From the IMG/VR virus record IMGVR_UViG_3300046167_000032, positions 16,375-80,374 of that record: DNA of 64,000 bases; one strand, written 5' to 3'. The notes beneath the pieces are model-generated. The model was not told the DNA's origin. It saw only the letters and a list, made by a program, of their open reading frames with translations, and searched no databases. Below, piece after piece: positions 21,986 through 31,390 of this stretch (position 1 is the first letter of the stretch; each line of letters starts with the position of its first letter). Origin of the DNA: a virus. The position numbers and the translations under genes are program-made.

Positions 21986-22879
21986 ATGAACACAGTAACA
22001 ACAGTAGACACAAACAACTTTGCAGAGATGGCACAAGCTATGGGTATGGGTGCTGACTCACCTAAGACTAGCAAGTCAGCTAGTACATTGGCACGTCTAC
22101 GCATTCATCACACACCCATCATGGGTCAGCAAGAGATTGCAGGTAAGATGAAGAACGTAGAAGTCATTGGCGGCGGTGCATATAAACTAGAGATACCAGA
22201 TGGTCCTACGTACTACGCTGATCAAGTATCTATCCGACCATTCCTACAGCGATTCATGTATAAGAAGTTCGTCAAGGGTAGTGATAAGACACCTAACAAG
22301 TTCGTCAAGACTGTCATGGCTAATGATCTTAACAGTGACATGAAGGACAACGATGGTGGCTTCAACTGTGGTAAACCTGCAGGGTTCATCAAGGATTGGG
22401 CATCACTACCTGACAGTATGAAAGACTTAATCAAGTCAATCAAACGTGTGCGTGCATTGTTTGGTACAGTAGAGTTGGTTAATCCTACTGATGCTGATGG
22501 TAATCCTGTTGATGTAGATACTACTGCATTCATCTGGGAGATTGATAATCGTGATGCATTCAAAACATTAGGTGAACAGTTTGCCAAGTTATCTAAGATG
22601 CGTAGGCTACCACCACAGCATTACATTACCTCTACTACTAAGGAAGTACCACTACCAAATGGTAGCAGTTTCTATGTACCAGAGACTGACATTGACTTGT
22701 CTAACACACTAGACATGGACAATGAGTCGCAAGCAGTCTTTGCTAACTTTGTTGCGTGGATTGAGAACTACAATACATACATTCTCAATGCATGGAATGA
22801 GAACATGCACAAGAATGAAGAGGTAGACACAGATACTGTCGAAGCCTTTGTGGACATTGACGCAGAGGACTTCGTATAA
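21986..22879 (+). CDS. Probable single-stranded DNA-binding protein
   Basis: 297 residues, between DNA polymerase and exonuclease. The body has mixed strands and basic patches (FLQRFMYKKFVKGSDKTPNK). The C-terminus is strongly acidic and ends VDTDTVEAFVDIDAEDFV, with an aromatic next to last, as in SSB and T7 gp2.5 tails that recruit partners. No sequence family is recognised with certainty, so the call rests on the tail and the position. The ATG follows GGAGATAAGACAT and the stop overlaps the exonuclease start (TAATG). Confidence 0.55.
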   Translation: MNTVTTVDTNNFAEMAQAMGMGADSPKTSKSASTLARLRIHHTPIMGQQEIAGKMKNVEVIGGGAYKLEIPDGPTYYADQVSIRPFLQRFMYKKFVKGSDKTPNKFVKTVMANDLNSDMKDNDGGFNCGKPAGFIKDWASLPDSMKDLIKSIKRVRALFGTVELVNPTDADGNPVDVDTTAFIWEIDNRDAFKTLGEQFAKLSKMRRLPPQHYITSTTKEVPLPNGSSFYVPETDIDLSNTLDMDNESQAVFANFVAWIENYNTYILNAWNENMHKNEEVDTDTVEAFVDIDAEDFV

Positions 22880-23733
22880 TGAACCACCCTGCTGAACTGG
22901 CGATAAATCAGTATCTTGAAGATGCTACATCTGGTAAATCTAGTATGTCTGAAGAGACTATACAACAGATTGGTAAGGATGTAATGGATTCAGTACGCCG
23001 CCAGTTCGGTGGGGGCAACAGTCGTGATGAGTTTCGTTTACGTATGTCTAACATAGGTAAGCCTACTTGTCAGCTTTGGTTTGCTAAGAACAAGCCAGAG
23101 AAAGCGTTGCCCAAACCGACAACTTTCGTGATGAACATGTTACTTGGAGACATAGTCGAAGCTGCATTTAAAGGTATCATTACCGAAGCAGGTGTAGCCT
23201 ATGAAGACGAAGATAACTTTGTTCAACTTGAATTAAACGAAGATACAATACATGGGTCATACGATCTTATTATGGATGGTGCATTAGATGATGTTAAGTC
23301 AGCATCTGATTGGTCATATCGTAACAAGTTTGAATCGTATGATACACTCAGTAAGGGTGATTCATTTGGTTACATTGGTCAGCTTGCAGGTTATGCAAAG
23401 GCTACTGGTAAGAAAGCTGGTGGTTGGTGGGTAGTCAACAAGGCTAATGGTAACATCAAGTATGTACCTGCCGATGGACTTGACTTGGATACAGAGATAG
23501 CTAAGATACAAGACACTGTAGACACAGTTAATAAGAATGAGTTTAAAAGATGTTTCAATCCCGTACCAGAAACGTTTCGGGGTAAGCCATCAGGTAATAC
23601 TATTCTAAATCCTAACTGTAAGTTCTGTGACTTTAGGTTTGAATGCTTTCCAGAACTACAAGAGTTACCATCTAAGGTATCACAAGCTAGAGTTAAACCA
23701 ACAGTAAGTTATATTACTGTAAACGAGGGTTAA
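22879..23733 (+). CDS. PD-(D/E)XK exonuclease with Cas4/AddB-like cysteine cluster
   Basis: 284 residues. Nuclease core: H125-GSYD129, D138-V-K140 in LDDVKSAS, then GYIGQLAGYAKATGKKAGGW. Four cysteines (C64 in KPTCQLW, and C247, C250, C256 in NCKFCDFRFEC) have the spacing of the iron-sulfur cluster of Cas4 and AddB nucleases. No CRISPR array or other cas gene is present, so this is a replication or recombination nuclease, in the place of T7 gp6. It overlaps the upstream stop by one base. Confidence 0.85.
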   Translation: MNHPAELAINQYLEDATSGKSSMSEETIQQIGKDVMDSVRRQFGGGNSRDEFRLRMSNIGKPTCQLWFAKNKPEKALPKPTTFVMNMLLGDIVEAAFKGIITEAGVAYEDEDNFVQLELNEDTIHGSYDLIMDGALDDVKSASDWSYRNKFESYDTLSKGDSFGYIGQLAGYAKATGKKAGGWWVVNKANGNIKYVPADGLDLDTEIAKIQDTVDTVNKNEFKRCFNPVPETFRGKPSGNTILNPNCKFCDFRFECFPELQELPSKVSQARVKPTVSYITVNEG

Positions 23734-23736
23734 ACC

Positions 23737-24189
23737 ATGAAGGCAAAGCAGTACGCTGCCGCAAGGAAGCATGGGTATAGGAGTGGGTTAGAGGTCAGGA
23801 CAAGAGACTATCTAATTGAGCATGAGATGCCATTCAAATATGAGGAGATCAAGATTGAATGGGAAGACCTTATGTACCGCACCTATACCCCTGACTTTGT
23901 ATTGAAGAACGGCATTATAATTGAGACAAAAGGAATGTTCAAAGCTGAAGATCGCCGTAAACATCTATTAATAAAGAAGCAACACCCTAAGTTAGACATA
24001 CGATTTGTATTTACTAACAGTCGTTCTAAGATAAGTAAGGGTGCTAAAACTAGCTATGGACAATGGTGTGAGAAAAATGGTATACAGTATCATGATCGTA
24101 TCATTCCATTGGAGTGGCTGAAAGAAAAAGGCAAAGACAAACATCCAGATTTAATTAACTGCCCATACAAAAAGATAAAGAGAGGATAG
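23737..24189 (+). CDS. Endonuclease I (Holliday junction resolvase)
   Basis: 150 residues, the size of T7 gp3. The active-site set is visible: E19 (SGLE), D53 (YTPDF), E63 and K65 (IETKG), close to E20, D55, E65 and K67 of T7. Basic residues continue through KAEDRRKHLLIKKQHPK. It resolves branched replication and recombination intermediates before packaging. Three bases after the exonuclease stop. Confidence 0.92.
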   Translation: MKAKQYAAARKHGYRSGLEVRTRDYLIEHEMPFKYEEIKIEWEDLMYRTYTPDFVLKNGIIIETKGMFKAEDRRKHLLIKKQHPKLDIRFVFTNSRSKISKGAKTSYGQWCEKNGIQYHDRIIPLEWLKEKGKDKHPDLINCPYKKIKRG

Positions 24190-24196
24190 CGCAGAC

Positions 24197-24550
24197 ATGA
24201 ATGAAGAGAATGTATTAATAGATTTCCATCCTAATGATTATATTATCAAGCTATCTCCATTTTTAGATGAGAAGGGTAACTGGACAGGAGAGTTGATGGT
24301 AGGCACTATATCTACAGAAGATAATGTGATGAATGATAATGATCACTACCAACTCACACATCTAACTCAGATGATTTGTGCCTCTATACCTGCTATGGAA
24401 GAGAGTGCAGAAGTTCGTGATCTACTAAGTGAGATAGTAGAGGAAGCTAAGAATGAAGGTATCTTAACAGAGTTACCAGAAGAGAAAACTAAAAAGAAAC
24501 CAGATATAACCAGTGTAGATAAAAATATAATCAACGTTAAGTTTCATTAA
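24197..24550 (+). CDS. Hypothetical acidic protein
   Basis: 117 residues with two strands (DYIIKLSPFLDEKGNWTGEL), helical acidic middle (HLTQMICASIPAMEESAEVR, LLSEIVEEAKNEGI) and a lysine-rich tail. It resembles short proteins encoded before nrd genes in marine phages. No function known. Confidence 0.65.
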   Translation: MNEENVLIDFHPNDYIIKLSPFLDEKGNWTGELMVGTISTEDNVMNDNDHYQLTHLTQMICASIPAMEESAEVRDLLSEIVEEAKNEGILTELPEEKTKKKPDITSVDKNIINVKFH

Positions 24551-24563
24551 GGGGGACAATGAT

Positions 24564-24722
24564 ATGATAGTAAAAATATTTCTAACTCTTGATTTAGATG
24601 AAGATGAGTATCCTGTACCTGTAGATGGAAAGATACACGATGAAGTAGAAGACGCATTAAAAGAGTTTATATATGATGTTGACGGGATGGAAATCCAATC
24701 AATCAAAACAATAGTGGAGTAG
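24564..24722 (+). CDS. 52-residue protein upstream of nrdJ
   Basis: Reads MIVKIFLTLDLDEDEYPVPV then a helix (HDEVEDALKEFIYDVDG) and a strand (MEIQSIKTIV). The pattern DEDEYPVPxDG followed by EFxYDxDGxEI recurs in many marine phages; I know no function. It ends 1 base before the RNR start. Confidence 0.68.
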   Translation: MIVKIFLTLDLDEDEYPVPVDGKIHDEVEDALKEFIYDVDGMEIQSIKTIVE

Positions 24723-24723
24723 T

Positions 24724-26637
24724 ATGAATATGAATAACCATTTACCAACTGACTATCAATCTTTCATACACAAGTCACGTTATGCACGTTGGCTTGAGGA
24801 AGAAGGCCGTAGAGAAACGTGGTCAGAAACAGTAGGACGATACATGACGAACCTAGTGCAACCAGCATTAGGTGATAACCCTAAACAGATAGCAGAGATT
24901 GAACGGGCTATACTAGGACTAGAAGTGATGCCTTCTATGCGAGCATTAATGACTGCTGGTCCAGCTTTAGCTCGTGACAATACAGCAGGTTACAATTGCT
25001 CGTATCTAGCAGTAGACGATGTTAAATCTTTTGATGAAGCTATGTTTATTCTGTTGTGTGGTACAGGTGTTGGGTTCTCAGTTGAACGTCAATCTGTGAC
25101 TAAACTACCAGAAGTACCAGAGCATATGTATGATAGTGAAACTACTATTGTAGTTAAAGATAGCAAAGAAGGTTGGGCTAAAGCATTACGTCAGATGATT
25201 GCACTACTATATAGTGGTGAGATACCAAGATGGGATGTGTCTAAGGTACGACCTGCAGGTGCAAAGCTAAAGACATTTGGTGGTAGAGCATCAGGTCCTA
25301 TGCCTTTGATTGATCTGTTTAACTTTGTTATCAAGACATTTAAAGATGCCAAAGGACGTAAGCTATCGTCACTAGAGTGTCACGACATCATGTGTAAGAT
25401 AGGTGAGGTAGTAGTCGTAGGTGGAGTACGCCGTAGTGCTATGATTTCATTGAGTAATTTATCAGATGATAGAATGCGACATGCTAAGTCAGGCTCATGG
25501 TGGGACAATGATCCTCAACGTGCATTGGCTAACAACTCTGTGTCATACACTGAGAAGCCTGATAGTTTATCTTTCATGCGTGAGTGGATGGCGTTAGTTG
25601 AGTCAGGCTCAGGTGAACGTGGTATCTTCAACAGACAAGCATCTAAGAAACAAGCGGCTAAGAATGGAAGACGTGACCCTAACTATGAGTTCGGAACTAA
25701 CCCATGCAGCGAGATAATTTTGAGGAAGAATCAATTCTGTAATCTAACAGAGGTAGTTGTAAGAGCTACTGATAGTACAGAAGACTTAGAACGTAAGGTA
25801 CGTATAGCTACAATACTAGGTACAATACAATCATCATTCACTAAGTTCCCATACTTACGTAAGTCATGGCAAACTAATACAGAAGAAGAAAGATTACTTG
25901 GTGTATCTATGACAGGTATCATGGATAACCCATTGACTACAAAAGCTAACAAAGGATTGGAGAAAACTCTTGAACACCTCAAACAAATCGCCGTTGCTAC
26001 TAATGCTAAGTGGGCTGAACGCCTTGATATCCCTGTCAGTACTGCTATCAGCTGTGTTAAACCAAGCGGTACTGTCAGCCAACTGGTTGACTCTAGCAGT
26101 GGCATACACGCTCGTCACTCAGCCTATTATATTCGCACTGTACGTGGAGACAACAAAGACCCGTTGACACAGTTCATGATTGATCAAGGTATACCTAACG
26201 AGCCAGATGTAATGAAGCCTGATCAGACTACAGTGTTCAGCTTCCCTATGAAAGCTCCACAAGGTGCAACAGTTACTGCTGACATGACTGCTATAGAACA
26301 GCTAGAGATGTGGTTAGCCTATCAGAGATCATGGTGTGAACACAAACCATCTGTTACGATTAATGTAAAGAATAACGAGTGGTTTGAGGTAGGTGCATTT
26401 GTGTATAAACATTTTGATGAGATGTCAGGTGTATCATTCTTACCATTCAATGAACACACTTATCAGCAAGCACCTTACCAAGATGTAGAAGAGAAGACAT
26501 ACCTAGAGTTACTAGGGTCTATGCCTTCATCTATTGATTGGAGTGAACTATCTGAGTACGAACAGGAAGACAACACAGCAGGTAGCCAGACACTAGCATG
26601 TTCTGGAGATAGCTGTGAGATTGTTGACTTAGTATAA
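24724..26637 (+). CDS. nrdJ: Class II (B12-dependent) ribonucleotide reductase
   Basis: 637 residues. Active-site cysteines: C92 (YNCSYL), C328 in NPCSE (N326, E330), and C339. The single subunit, CGTGVGFSVER, and the C-terminal LACSGDSCEIVDLV with a redox cysteine pair fit the monomeric adenosylcobalamin-dependent type. It reduces ribonucleoside triphosphates to deoxy forms. Its stop overlaps the glutaredoxin start (TAATG), which would re-reduce the enzyme. B12 dependence ties the phage to a host that has or imports cobalamin. Confidence 0.93.
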   Translation: MNMNNHLPTDYQSFIHKSRYARWLEEEGRRETWSETVGRYMTNLVQPALGDNPKQIAEIERAILGLEVMPSMRALMTAGPALARDNTAGYNCSYLAVDDVKSFDEAMFILLCGTGVGFSVERQSVTKLPEVPEHMYDSETTIVVKDSKEGWAKALRQMIALLYSGEIPRWDVSKVRPAGAKLKTFGGRASGPMPLIDLFNFVIKTFKDAKGRKLSSLECHDIMCKIGEVVVVGGVRRSAMISLSNLSDDRMRHAKSGSWWDNDPQRALANNSVSYTEKPDSLSFMREWMALVESGSGERGIFNRQASKKQAAKNGRRDPNYEFGTNPCSEIILRKNQFCNLTEVVVRATDSTEDLERKVRIATILGTIQSSFTKFPYLRKSWQTNTEEERLLGVSMTGIMDNPLTTKANKGLEKTLEHLKQIAVATNAKWAERLDIPVSTAISCVKPSGTVSQLVDSSSGIHARHSAYYIRTVRGDNKDPLTQFMIDQGIPNEPDVMKPDQTTVFSFPMKAPQGATVTADMTAIEQLEMWLAYQRSWCEHKPSVTINVKNNEWFEVGAFVYKHFDEMSGVSFLPFNEHTYQQAPYQDVEEKTYLELLGSMPSSIDWSELSEYEQEDNTAGSQTLACSGDSCEIVDLV

Positions 26638-26876
26638 TGTTTGTGGTAATATCCAGAGACAATTGTAGCTTTTGTAATATGTCAAAAGATTTAATATATC
26701 TTTACAATCAAAGTTACAGAGAGTATAATGTGGAATCAGGCAGTTCAAAATGGATACTGTCTTTATTAAAAAAGGCAGGGTACAAAACTGTACCTCAAAT
26801 ATATGCTCCCGATGGCTCATACATCGGGGGTTATGAATCACTACTAACCTATATGAAGGAGAATCACAATGGCTAA
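26637..26876 (+). CDS. grx: Glutaredoxin
   Basis: 79 residues with redox pair C10-S-F-C13, TVPQIY (cis-proline) and the glutathione-binding GGYESLLTYM. The expected partner is NrdJ directly upstream (one-base overlap). It would reduce the C-terminal disulfide of the reductase. Short but complete for a phage glutaredoxin. Confidence 0.92.
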   Translation: MFVVISRDNCSFCNMSKDLIYLYNQSYREYNVESGSSKWILSLLKKAGYKTVPQIYAPDGSYIGGYESLLTYMKENHNG

Positions 26877-27081
26877 AGTAACGATAGATGAGGTTGAATA
26901 TGAATCAGATGATTTTACAGATACTCAGAAGAATCTTTTACAAGAGATCACAATCAATAACAATATCCAATCACAAAAGAACTACGAGATACACTGTCTC
27001 AAGTTCACTAATGAAACACTGGTGGCTAAACTAAAGGAAGAGTTAAACGCACCAGAAGCTGAAGAACCTAAGAAGGAATAA
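26869..27081 (+). CDS. Small helical protein (DUF6447-like)
   Basis: 70 residues starting MAKVTIDEVEYESDDFTDTQ, then helix KNLLQEITINNNIQSQKNYE and acidic tail. The opening MAKVTIDxxEYxxDxxxxxxK is that of a small phage family of unknown function. It overlaps the glutaredoxin gene by 8 bases. Confidence 0.65.
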   Translation: MAKVTIDEVEYESDDFTDTQKNLLQEITINNNIQSQKNYEIHCLKFTNETLVAKLKEELNAPEAEEPKKE

Positions 27082-27096
27082 CATAGGATAATCCTT

Positions 27097-27354
27097 ATGA
27101 TTAAACGTACAAGAGAATCACGTGGTCTGGGTAAGTATGACGCACCGCTAAAGCTACAACATCAAATGGGATACAGTAGTTTTAAACGTGGTAGTACTAA
27201 GAACCCATTCAGTGAAGATACTATGCAGTATCGTGAGTGGAATAGAGGGTATAGTAAAGCCTTCTATGATAATTTAAAACGGGTAACTACCGATGAACTT
27301 AGAACAAGAAGCCGAGCAATTTATGAAGGAGAAGTACAACATGGTAGAGTTTAA
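27097..27354 (+). CDS. Small basic protein (RMF-like motif)
   Basis: 85 residues. The middle NPFSEDTMQYREWNRGYSKA then FYDNL resembles the NPYxxxxxxxxWxxGWxxA pattern shared with ribosome modulation factor and many phage small proteins. Positively charged at both ends. The function here is unknown; ribosome contact is only a suggestion from the motif. Overlaps mazG by 14 bases. Confidence 0.6.
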   Translation: MIKRTRESRGLGKYDAPLKLQHQMGYSSFKRGSTKNPFSEDTMQYREWNRGYSKAFYDNLKRVTTDELRTRSRAIYEGEVQHGRV

Positions 27355-27670
27355 CGTGTACCAAACTACCGCATCTGATACTGCTATATATGACGATCAG
27401 TACAAAATCCTATACCCTGCTCTTGGTTTAGCAGGTGAAGCAGGTGAGATTGCAAATAAGGTGAAGAAACTAATACGTGACGGACCAGTTAACAGGCCAC
27501 CAGATTGGCGTGAACAAATATCTGATGAGCTAGGAGATGTTCTATGGTATTGTGCTGCACTAGCTACTGATCTTAATCTGACATTGGGTAAGGTTGCAGG
27601 TGATAACATAAACAAACTTGCTGCACGTAAAGAAGCTGGCACTATAGGTGGTAGCGGAGACAAACGATAG
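27341..27670 (+). CDS. mazG: MazG-type nucleotide pyrophosphohydrolase
   Basis: 109 residues from MVEFNVYQTTASDTAIYDDQ. AAGGAG lies 9 bases upstream of this ATG; an in-frame ATG 16 codons earlier would overlap the neighbour by 62 bases. Catalytic acids are in LAGEAGEIANKVKKLI and ISDELGDVLWYCAALA, the ExxE and ExxD pattern of MazG. It hydrolyses NTPs, possibly (p)ppGpp or dNTPs, and is common in marine phages. Last gene before the terminator. Confidence 0.9.
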   Translation: MVEFNVYQTTASDTAIYDDQYKILYPALGLAGEAGEIANKVKKLIRDGPVNRPPDWREQISDELGDVLWYCAALATDLNLTLGKVAGDNINKLAARKEAGTIGGSGDKR

Positions 27671-27671
27671 A

Positions 27672-27706
27672 CAAAAAAGAAGGGGCTTAATTGCCCCTTT
27701 TTCTTA
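27672..27706. terminator. Bidirectional rho-independent terminator
   Basis: GGGGC (27682-27686) and GCCCC (27693-27697) form a stem around TTAATT, extended by A-rich bases on the left and T-rich on the right, so it has a T-run in both directions. It lies between the converging mazG and late-operon ends and would stop both transcripts. Confidence 0.92.
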
Positions 27707-27726
27707 TTCATTGTTTTGATACACTC

Positions 27727-30700
27727 TTACATAGCTTTACCATATCCAATCAACTCTATTAAGTTGTCAATAGCTGTATCAACTTCTTCTTCAGTGCTAC
27801 CTGATATACTAGGTTCATGATTATTACTATCGAAGAACTCACTACTAGCAAATCTACGTTGAGCTTTAGTTAGTTTGGCATACTGTGATCGTAACATTGC
27901 TAACTCACTTGTGTCTTCAGACATATCCATAGATACACTACTCTTTAAGTTATTTATTTCTTTCTGTAGCTTACCTCTTAACGTATTATTTATATATTGA
28001 TCTTCTGTATATTTCTTTTTAAATGGATCGTCACTTGGGCGTTTATTATATTCTTTACGTAAACCTACTTCTAATCCTTTAAAAATATCTACTATACTAG
28101 GTAAAAACTCTTGTAAAATTTTGTTTTCTGCCCTACGTGTACTAGACATACGTGATCTACTACCCAGTTCAAACTCTGTAAATCCTTTATCTGTTAAGTA
28201 TTCTCCATACTCTTCATCCTTAGTAAATTTTGTTATACCAAGTAACAAACTACTCATCAAACCTTTACGTTCTTTATCGGGAGAGAATACAAACTCTCTT
28301 TCAGTTTCATCAAACTCTTCGCTTGGTCTGAATATATTACTAACACCACGTTGCGCAAACCCACGTTTAATTTCACCTAATATAGAAGGAGCTTCATCAG
28401 TAGATTTATCTATATATGTAGAGGGTCTGTAACCAGTAACCCTCTGTGCTTCTACCACCTGAGTTATGGGTATAGCCCACGTAGTCAAGTAATCTGCTAT
28501 CAACCTACCTGCTGCCTTTTGTAACTTTTCTTCGCCAACAAGATCACCACCATCAGAAAGTATATTTGAAATCTCATTTATAAAAACATTTGATGCGCCC
28601 GTTCTAGCCGAAGCACCTAAGAAAGTTTCGGATGCTTCTTTAGCATCAAACCAATCCATAAATGTACCTGTACCCGTATCTTCTTCTTTCCTACCCATAA
28701 GAGAACCAATTTTATTTGCTACCACAACTCTAGGTATATATTTTTGAGCGTCAGGGTCTAATCTTTTAGCTGCTTCTGCCATCCATAAAAATTGTCTCAT
28801 CGGATACTGTGCTGTAACATCTATAACATTACCTTCTTCAGCATTAATCTCTTTATATTCGGCAGGTGCATCTTCTGATGTGCGGTACTGATAGGCGGCA
28901 GTAAAAGCCACAATACCACTAATATTACGTGATATATTCTGTCTATCTTTAGCGTCTAACGGACCTTTCTTAGCACGAGTCACTCGTTGTATTGCTGGCA
29001 TAAACGCACCACCAGAGTACTGTCCCATTAATTCTATTGAGTTAAACATAAACCTTGGGAATGGTGTAGTGAATGCAGTTAAACCATTACGTGTTAAAAA
29101 GTTAGCTGTTTCTCTAAACAAAGGTACGTCAGGCGCTTTTGCATATGTAACATCTAACGCTTTACGTGTACTATCTTCTATCAATTGAGCAAACTGAGGT
29201 GTACCTTTAGGTCTATACTTACTAGAGTTAGACATCAACTCATTCAAGTCACCTTTCTTTAAGACATCCATTAATTCTACACCATAGTCTCTTAACACTA
29301 GGCGTTCAAGCTCACCCATAAATACACCACGGCGAATAACAAACTCCTGTATTCTGTTAGGTACATTTAACATATTGACTACGTCTTCACCTCTACTCAA
29401 TACAAAATCTGTAACACCACCCTTGCCTCTACCTGTAGCAGTTTGATATTCATTTATATTATCAAATAAAGCTGTGAATTGATTACTAAACTCAGGTCTG
29501 TCTAGCAAATAGTCTGTTATTTCTTTAGCCTGTATTGGATTTGCGTACATTCTTTTTAGTGCTCGTGTACTACCCTTCCAATTACTAGGAGATACAAAAG
29601 TTTTAGCACCCGTAGCCATTGCCTTAGCACCTGCTAATACCTTACCACTACCTGTGGTATCAGCAAACTCTTGAGACATTTTGTAAAGTGTTGTATCAAA
29701 GACGTTCTCTAACGCTTCCATAGGAGTTCTTATCATAGCAGATTGAAAGTTACGTGCTGCAGTTTTTATCATAGAAACCATAGTACCACGGCGCATATTC
29801 TCTACTCTACGCCATGCCTTTACTATTTCACTTTGCCCTTTTTCAATCATGCGCTCTTGTGCGTTTGCTATTTCATCTAAAGAACCTGCACGCCTTATTT
29901 GAGACAACTTGTTTAATATCTTACCAGCCTCAGAACCAGAACCTACAACTGTAAGAACATAATCATCAAAAGTTAATCCATATTTAGCCAAAGAGTCTGC
30001 TAAATCCTGACTCTCAACAAGTTTATCATCTACAGTTAATCTAAATAAACTGTCAACAATACTCTCGCCTTTTTTAAACTCATTTGGATTTGCTTTTTTA
30101 AAGTCTGAAGCAACTGCTACAATAGCATCAAATTTTTCTGGTATAAGTAGTGGGCTAACTAAGTCATCAACCTCATCTGCCATACCACTGTATGCCTGTG
30201 CCTCACTTACACCTGTCTCTCTGTACAGGGCATCTTTTTCTCTTTGTTTACGTAGTCTTTCATTCTTAGATATATTATTGCCAGAAATACCAGAGTTTTC
30301 AATCTTTGCATATCTCTCAGCTATAGATGTTTGTAGTTCAACTACATCTTTAGACACTTCTTTACCTGCTACACGAGCCAGATCACCATCTATTACTTTA
30401 TTACCTTCTTTACCAGTAGATATAACTTTACCTGTAGACTCTTCAAACTCTTTTATTAACTGCTGTGATAGAGCCTTATTATCTTCAGCCACTTTCTTGG
30501 CTGCAAGCCTCTTAGCTGCAATAGTTTCTGCATCAGCTTTAAGTATGCTAGTCATTTGTTCACTAACACCACCCTTGAGAAATTTTGTACCCTTACGTAC
30601 TACTGTACCAGTACCTAATGCGGAGGCAACCATTTCAACTGTGTTTATACCTACATACTTAGCGGCCTCACCGTATTCACCACGATCATAGAACAATTTA

Positions 30701-31386
30701 GCTTGCCTAAAATTTTCTGGTACATCCATTAGACCCATAGCCGCACCAAGAAATGGTGTAAACTCTACGCCATTTATAATAGCATTAATGTCTGTAGCTT
30801 TCATGCCTTTGTCTAGCATAGCACTAGCCATACTTGAGCGTATAACATTAGGGCCATTAAGCATATTATTAACGTCACTAACAGCATCTTTAAAGTGTTG
30901 ACCACGTGTCTCGGCTAATGTACTTGTAAGCTCTGTACCTTGTGGCTTAGGCATTGTCAGTGCTGTTTGTGTCCCATACTTCTCATCGTATGCTTTCGCA
31001 TTTGCAAATCGTATATTGTAGTTATCTATCTGTGCTTGTGCGTCTTTCATAGCATCATCTTGATATGCCTGTGCATCACCTAAACCTTGATCAATTTGTG
31101 AGGCTAGACGTGGGTCAAGTTCTGAAACCTCACCATCATCATTTAAAGTTTCCCTAACTACATTCTCAGTACCCACAACAGATGGTGCTTCAAGACCCCC
31201 TATAGTTGGCAGTTTACTTGCACTAGAAAATATACTTTCTTCATCTGTATCTATAGTAACAGCTTCTTCTTCTTCTTCTGGTATTTCCACATTTAGTAGT
31301 TCTTCATTTTCTTCTGAAGAAGTTTCTGCATCACCAATAGTAGGAAGTTCATTTATATTAGAAAATATACTTGTTTCTTCTTCCAT
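27727..31386 (-). CDS. Large internal virion (ejection) protein
   Basis: 1219 residues, last gene of the late operon. It begins with a strongly acidic, E-rich segment (about 1-60) holding two copies of a SIFSxxxxLPTIG motif (about 6-17 and 51-62). The rest is long and largely helical, with a few hydrophobic glycine-rich stretches (FLGAAMGLMD, IVAFTAAYQY). No lysozyme or transglycosylase motif is seen. Size, position and company of two further long proteins suggest one of the proteins ejected to extend the tail into the host, as T7 gp14-16. The frame is intact over 3.6 kb. Confidence 0.72.
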   Translation of the reverse strand: MEEETSIFSNINELPTIGDAETSSEENEELLNVEIPEEEEEAVTIDTDEESIFSSASKLPTIGGLEAPSVVGTENVVRETLNDDGEVSELDPRLASQIDQGLGDAQAYQDDAMKDAQAQIDNYNIRFANAKAYDEKYGTQTALTMPKPQGTELTSTLAETRGQHFKDAVSDVNNMLNGPNVIRSSMASAMLDKGMKATDINAIINGVEFTPFLGAAMGLMDVPENFRQAKLFYDRGEYGEAAKYVGINTVEMVASALGTGTVVRKGTKFLKGGVSEQMTSILKADAETIAAKRLAAKKVAEDNKALSQQLIKEFEESTGKVISTGKEGNKVIDGDLARVAGKEVSKDVVELQTSIAERYAKIENSGISGNNISKNERLRKQREKDALYRETGVSEAQAYSGMADEVDDLVSPLLIPEKFDAIVAVASDFKKANPNEFKKGESIVDSLFRLTVDDKLVESQDLADSLAKYGLTFDDYVLTVVGSGSEAGKILNKLSQIRRAGSLDEIANAQERMIEKGQSEIVKAWRRVENMRRGTMVSMIKTAARNFQSAMIRTPMEALENVFDTTLYKMSQEFADTTGSGKVLAGAKAMATGAKTFVSPSNWKGSTRALKRMYANPIQAKEITDYLLDRPEFSNQFTALFDNINEYQTATGRGKGGVTDFVLSRGEDVVNMLNVPNRIQEFVIRRGVFMGELERLVLRDYGVELMDVLKKGDLNELMSNSSKYRPKGTPQFAQLIEDSTRKALDVTYAKAPDVPLFRETANFLTRNGLTAFTTPFPRFMFNSIELMGQYSGGAFMPAIQRVTRAKKGPLDAKDRQNISRNISGIVAFTAAYQYRTSEDAPAEYKEINAEEGNVIDVTAQYPMRQFLWMAEAAKRLDPDAQKYIPRVVVANKIGSLMGRKEEDTGTGTFMDWFDAKEASETFLGASARTGASNVFINEISNILSDGGDLVGEEKLQKAAGRLIADYLTTWAIPITQVVEAQRVTGYRPSTYIDKSTDEAPSILGEIKRGFAQRGVSNIFRPSEEFDETEREFVFSPDKERKGLMSSLLLGITKFTKDEEYGEYLTDKGFTEFELGSRSRMSSTRRAENKILQEFLPSIVDIFKGLEVGLRKEYNKRPSDDPFKKKYTEDQYINNTLRGKLQKEINNLKSSVSMDMSEDTSELAMLRSQYAKLTKAQRRFASSEFFDSNNHEPSISGSTEEEVDTAIDNLIELIGYGKAM

Positions 31387-31390
31387 TTAA

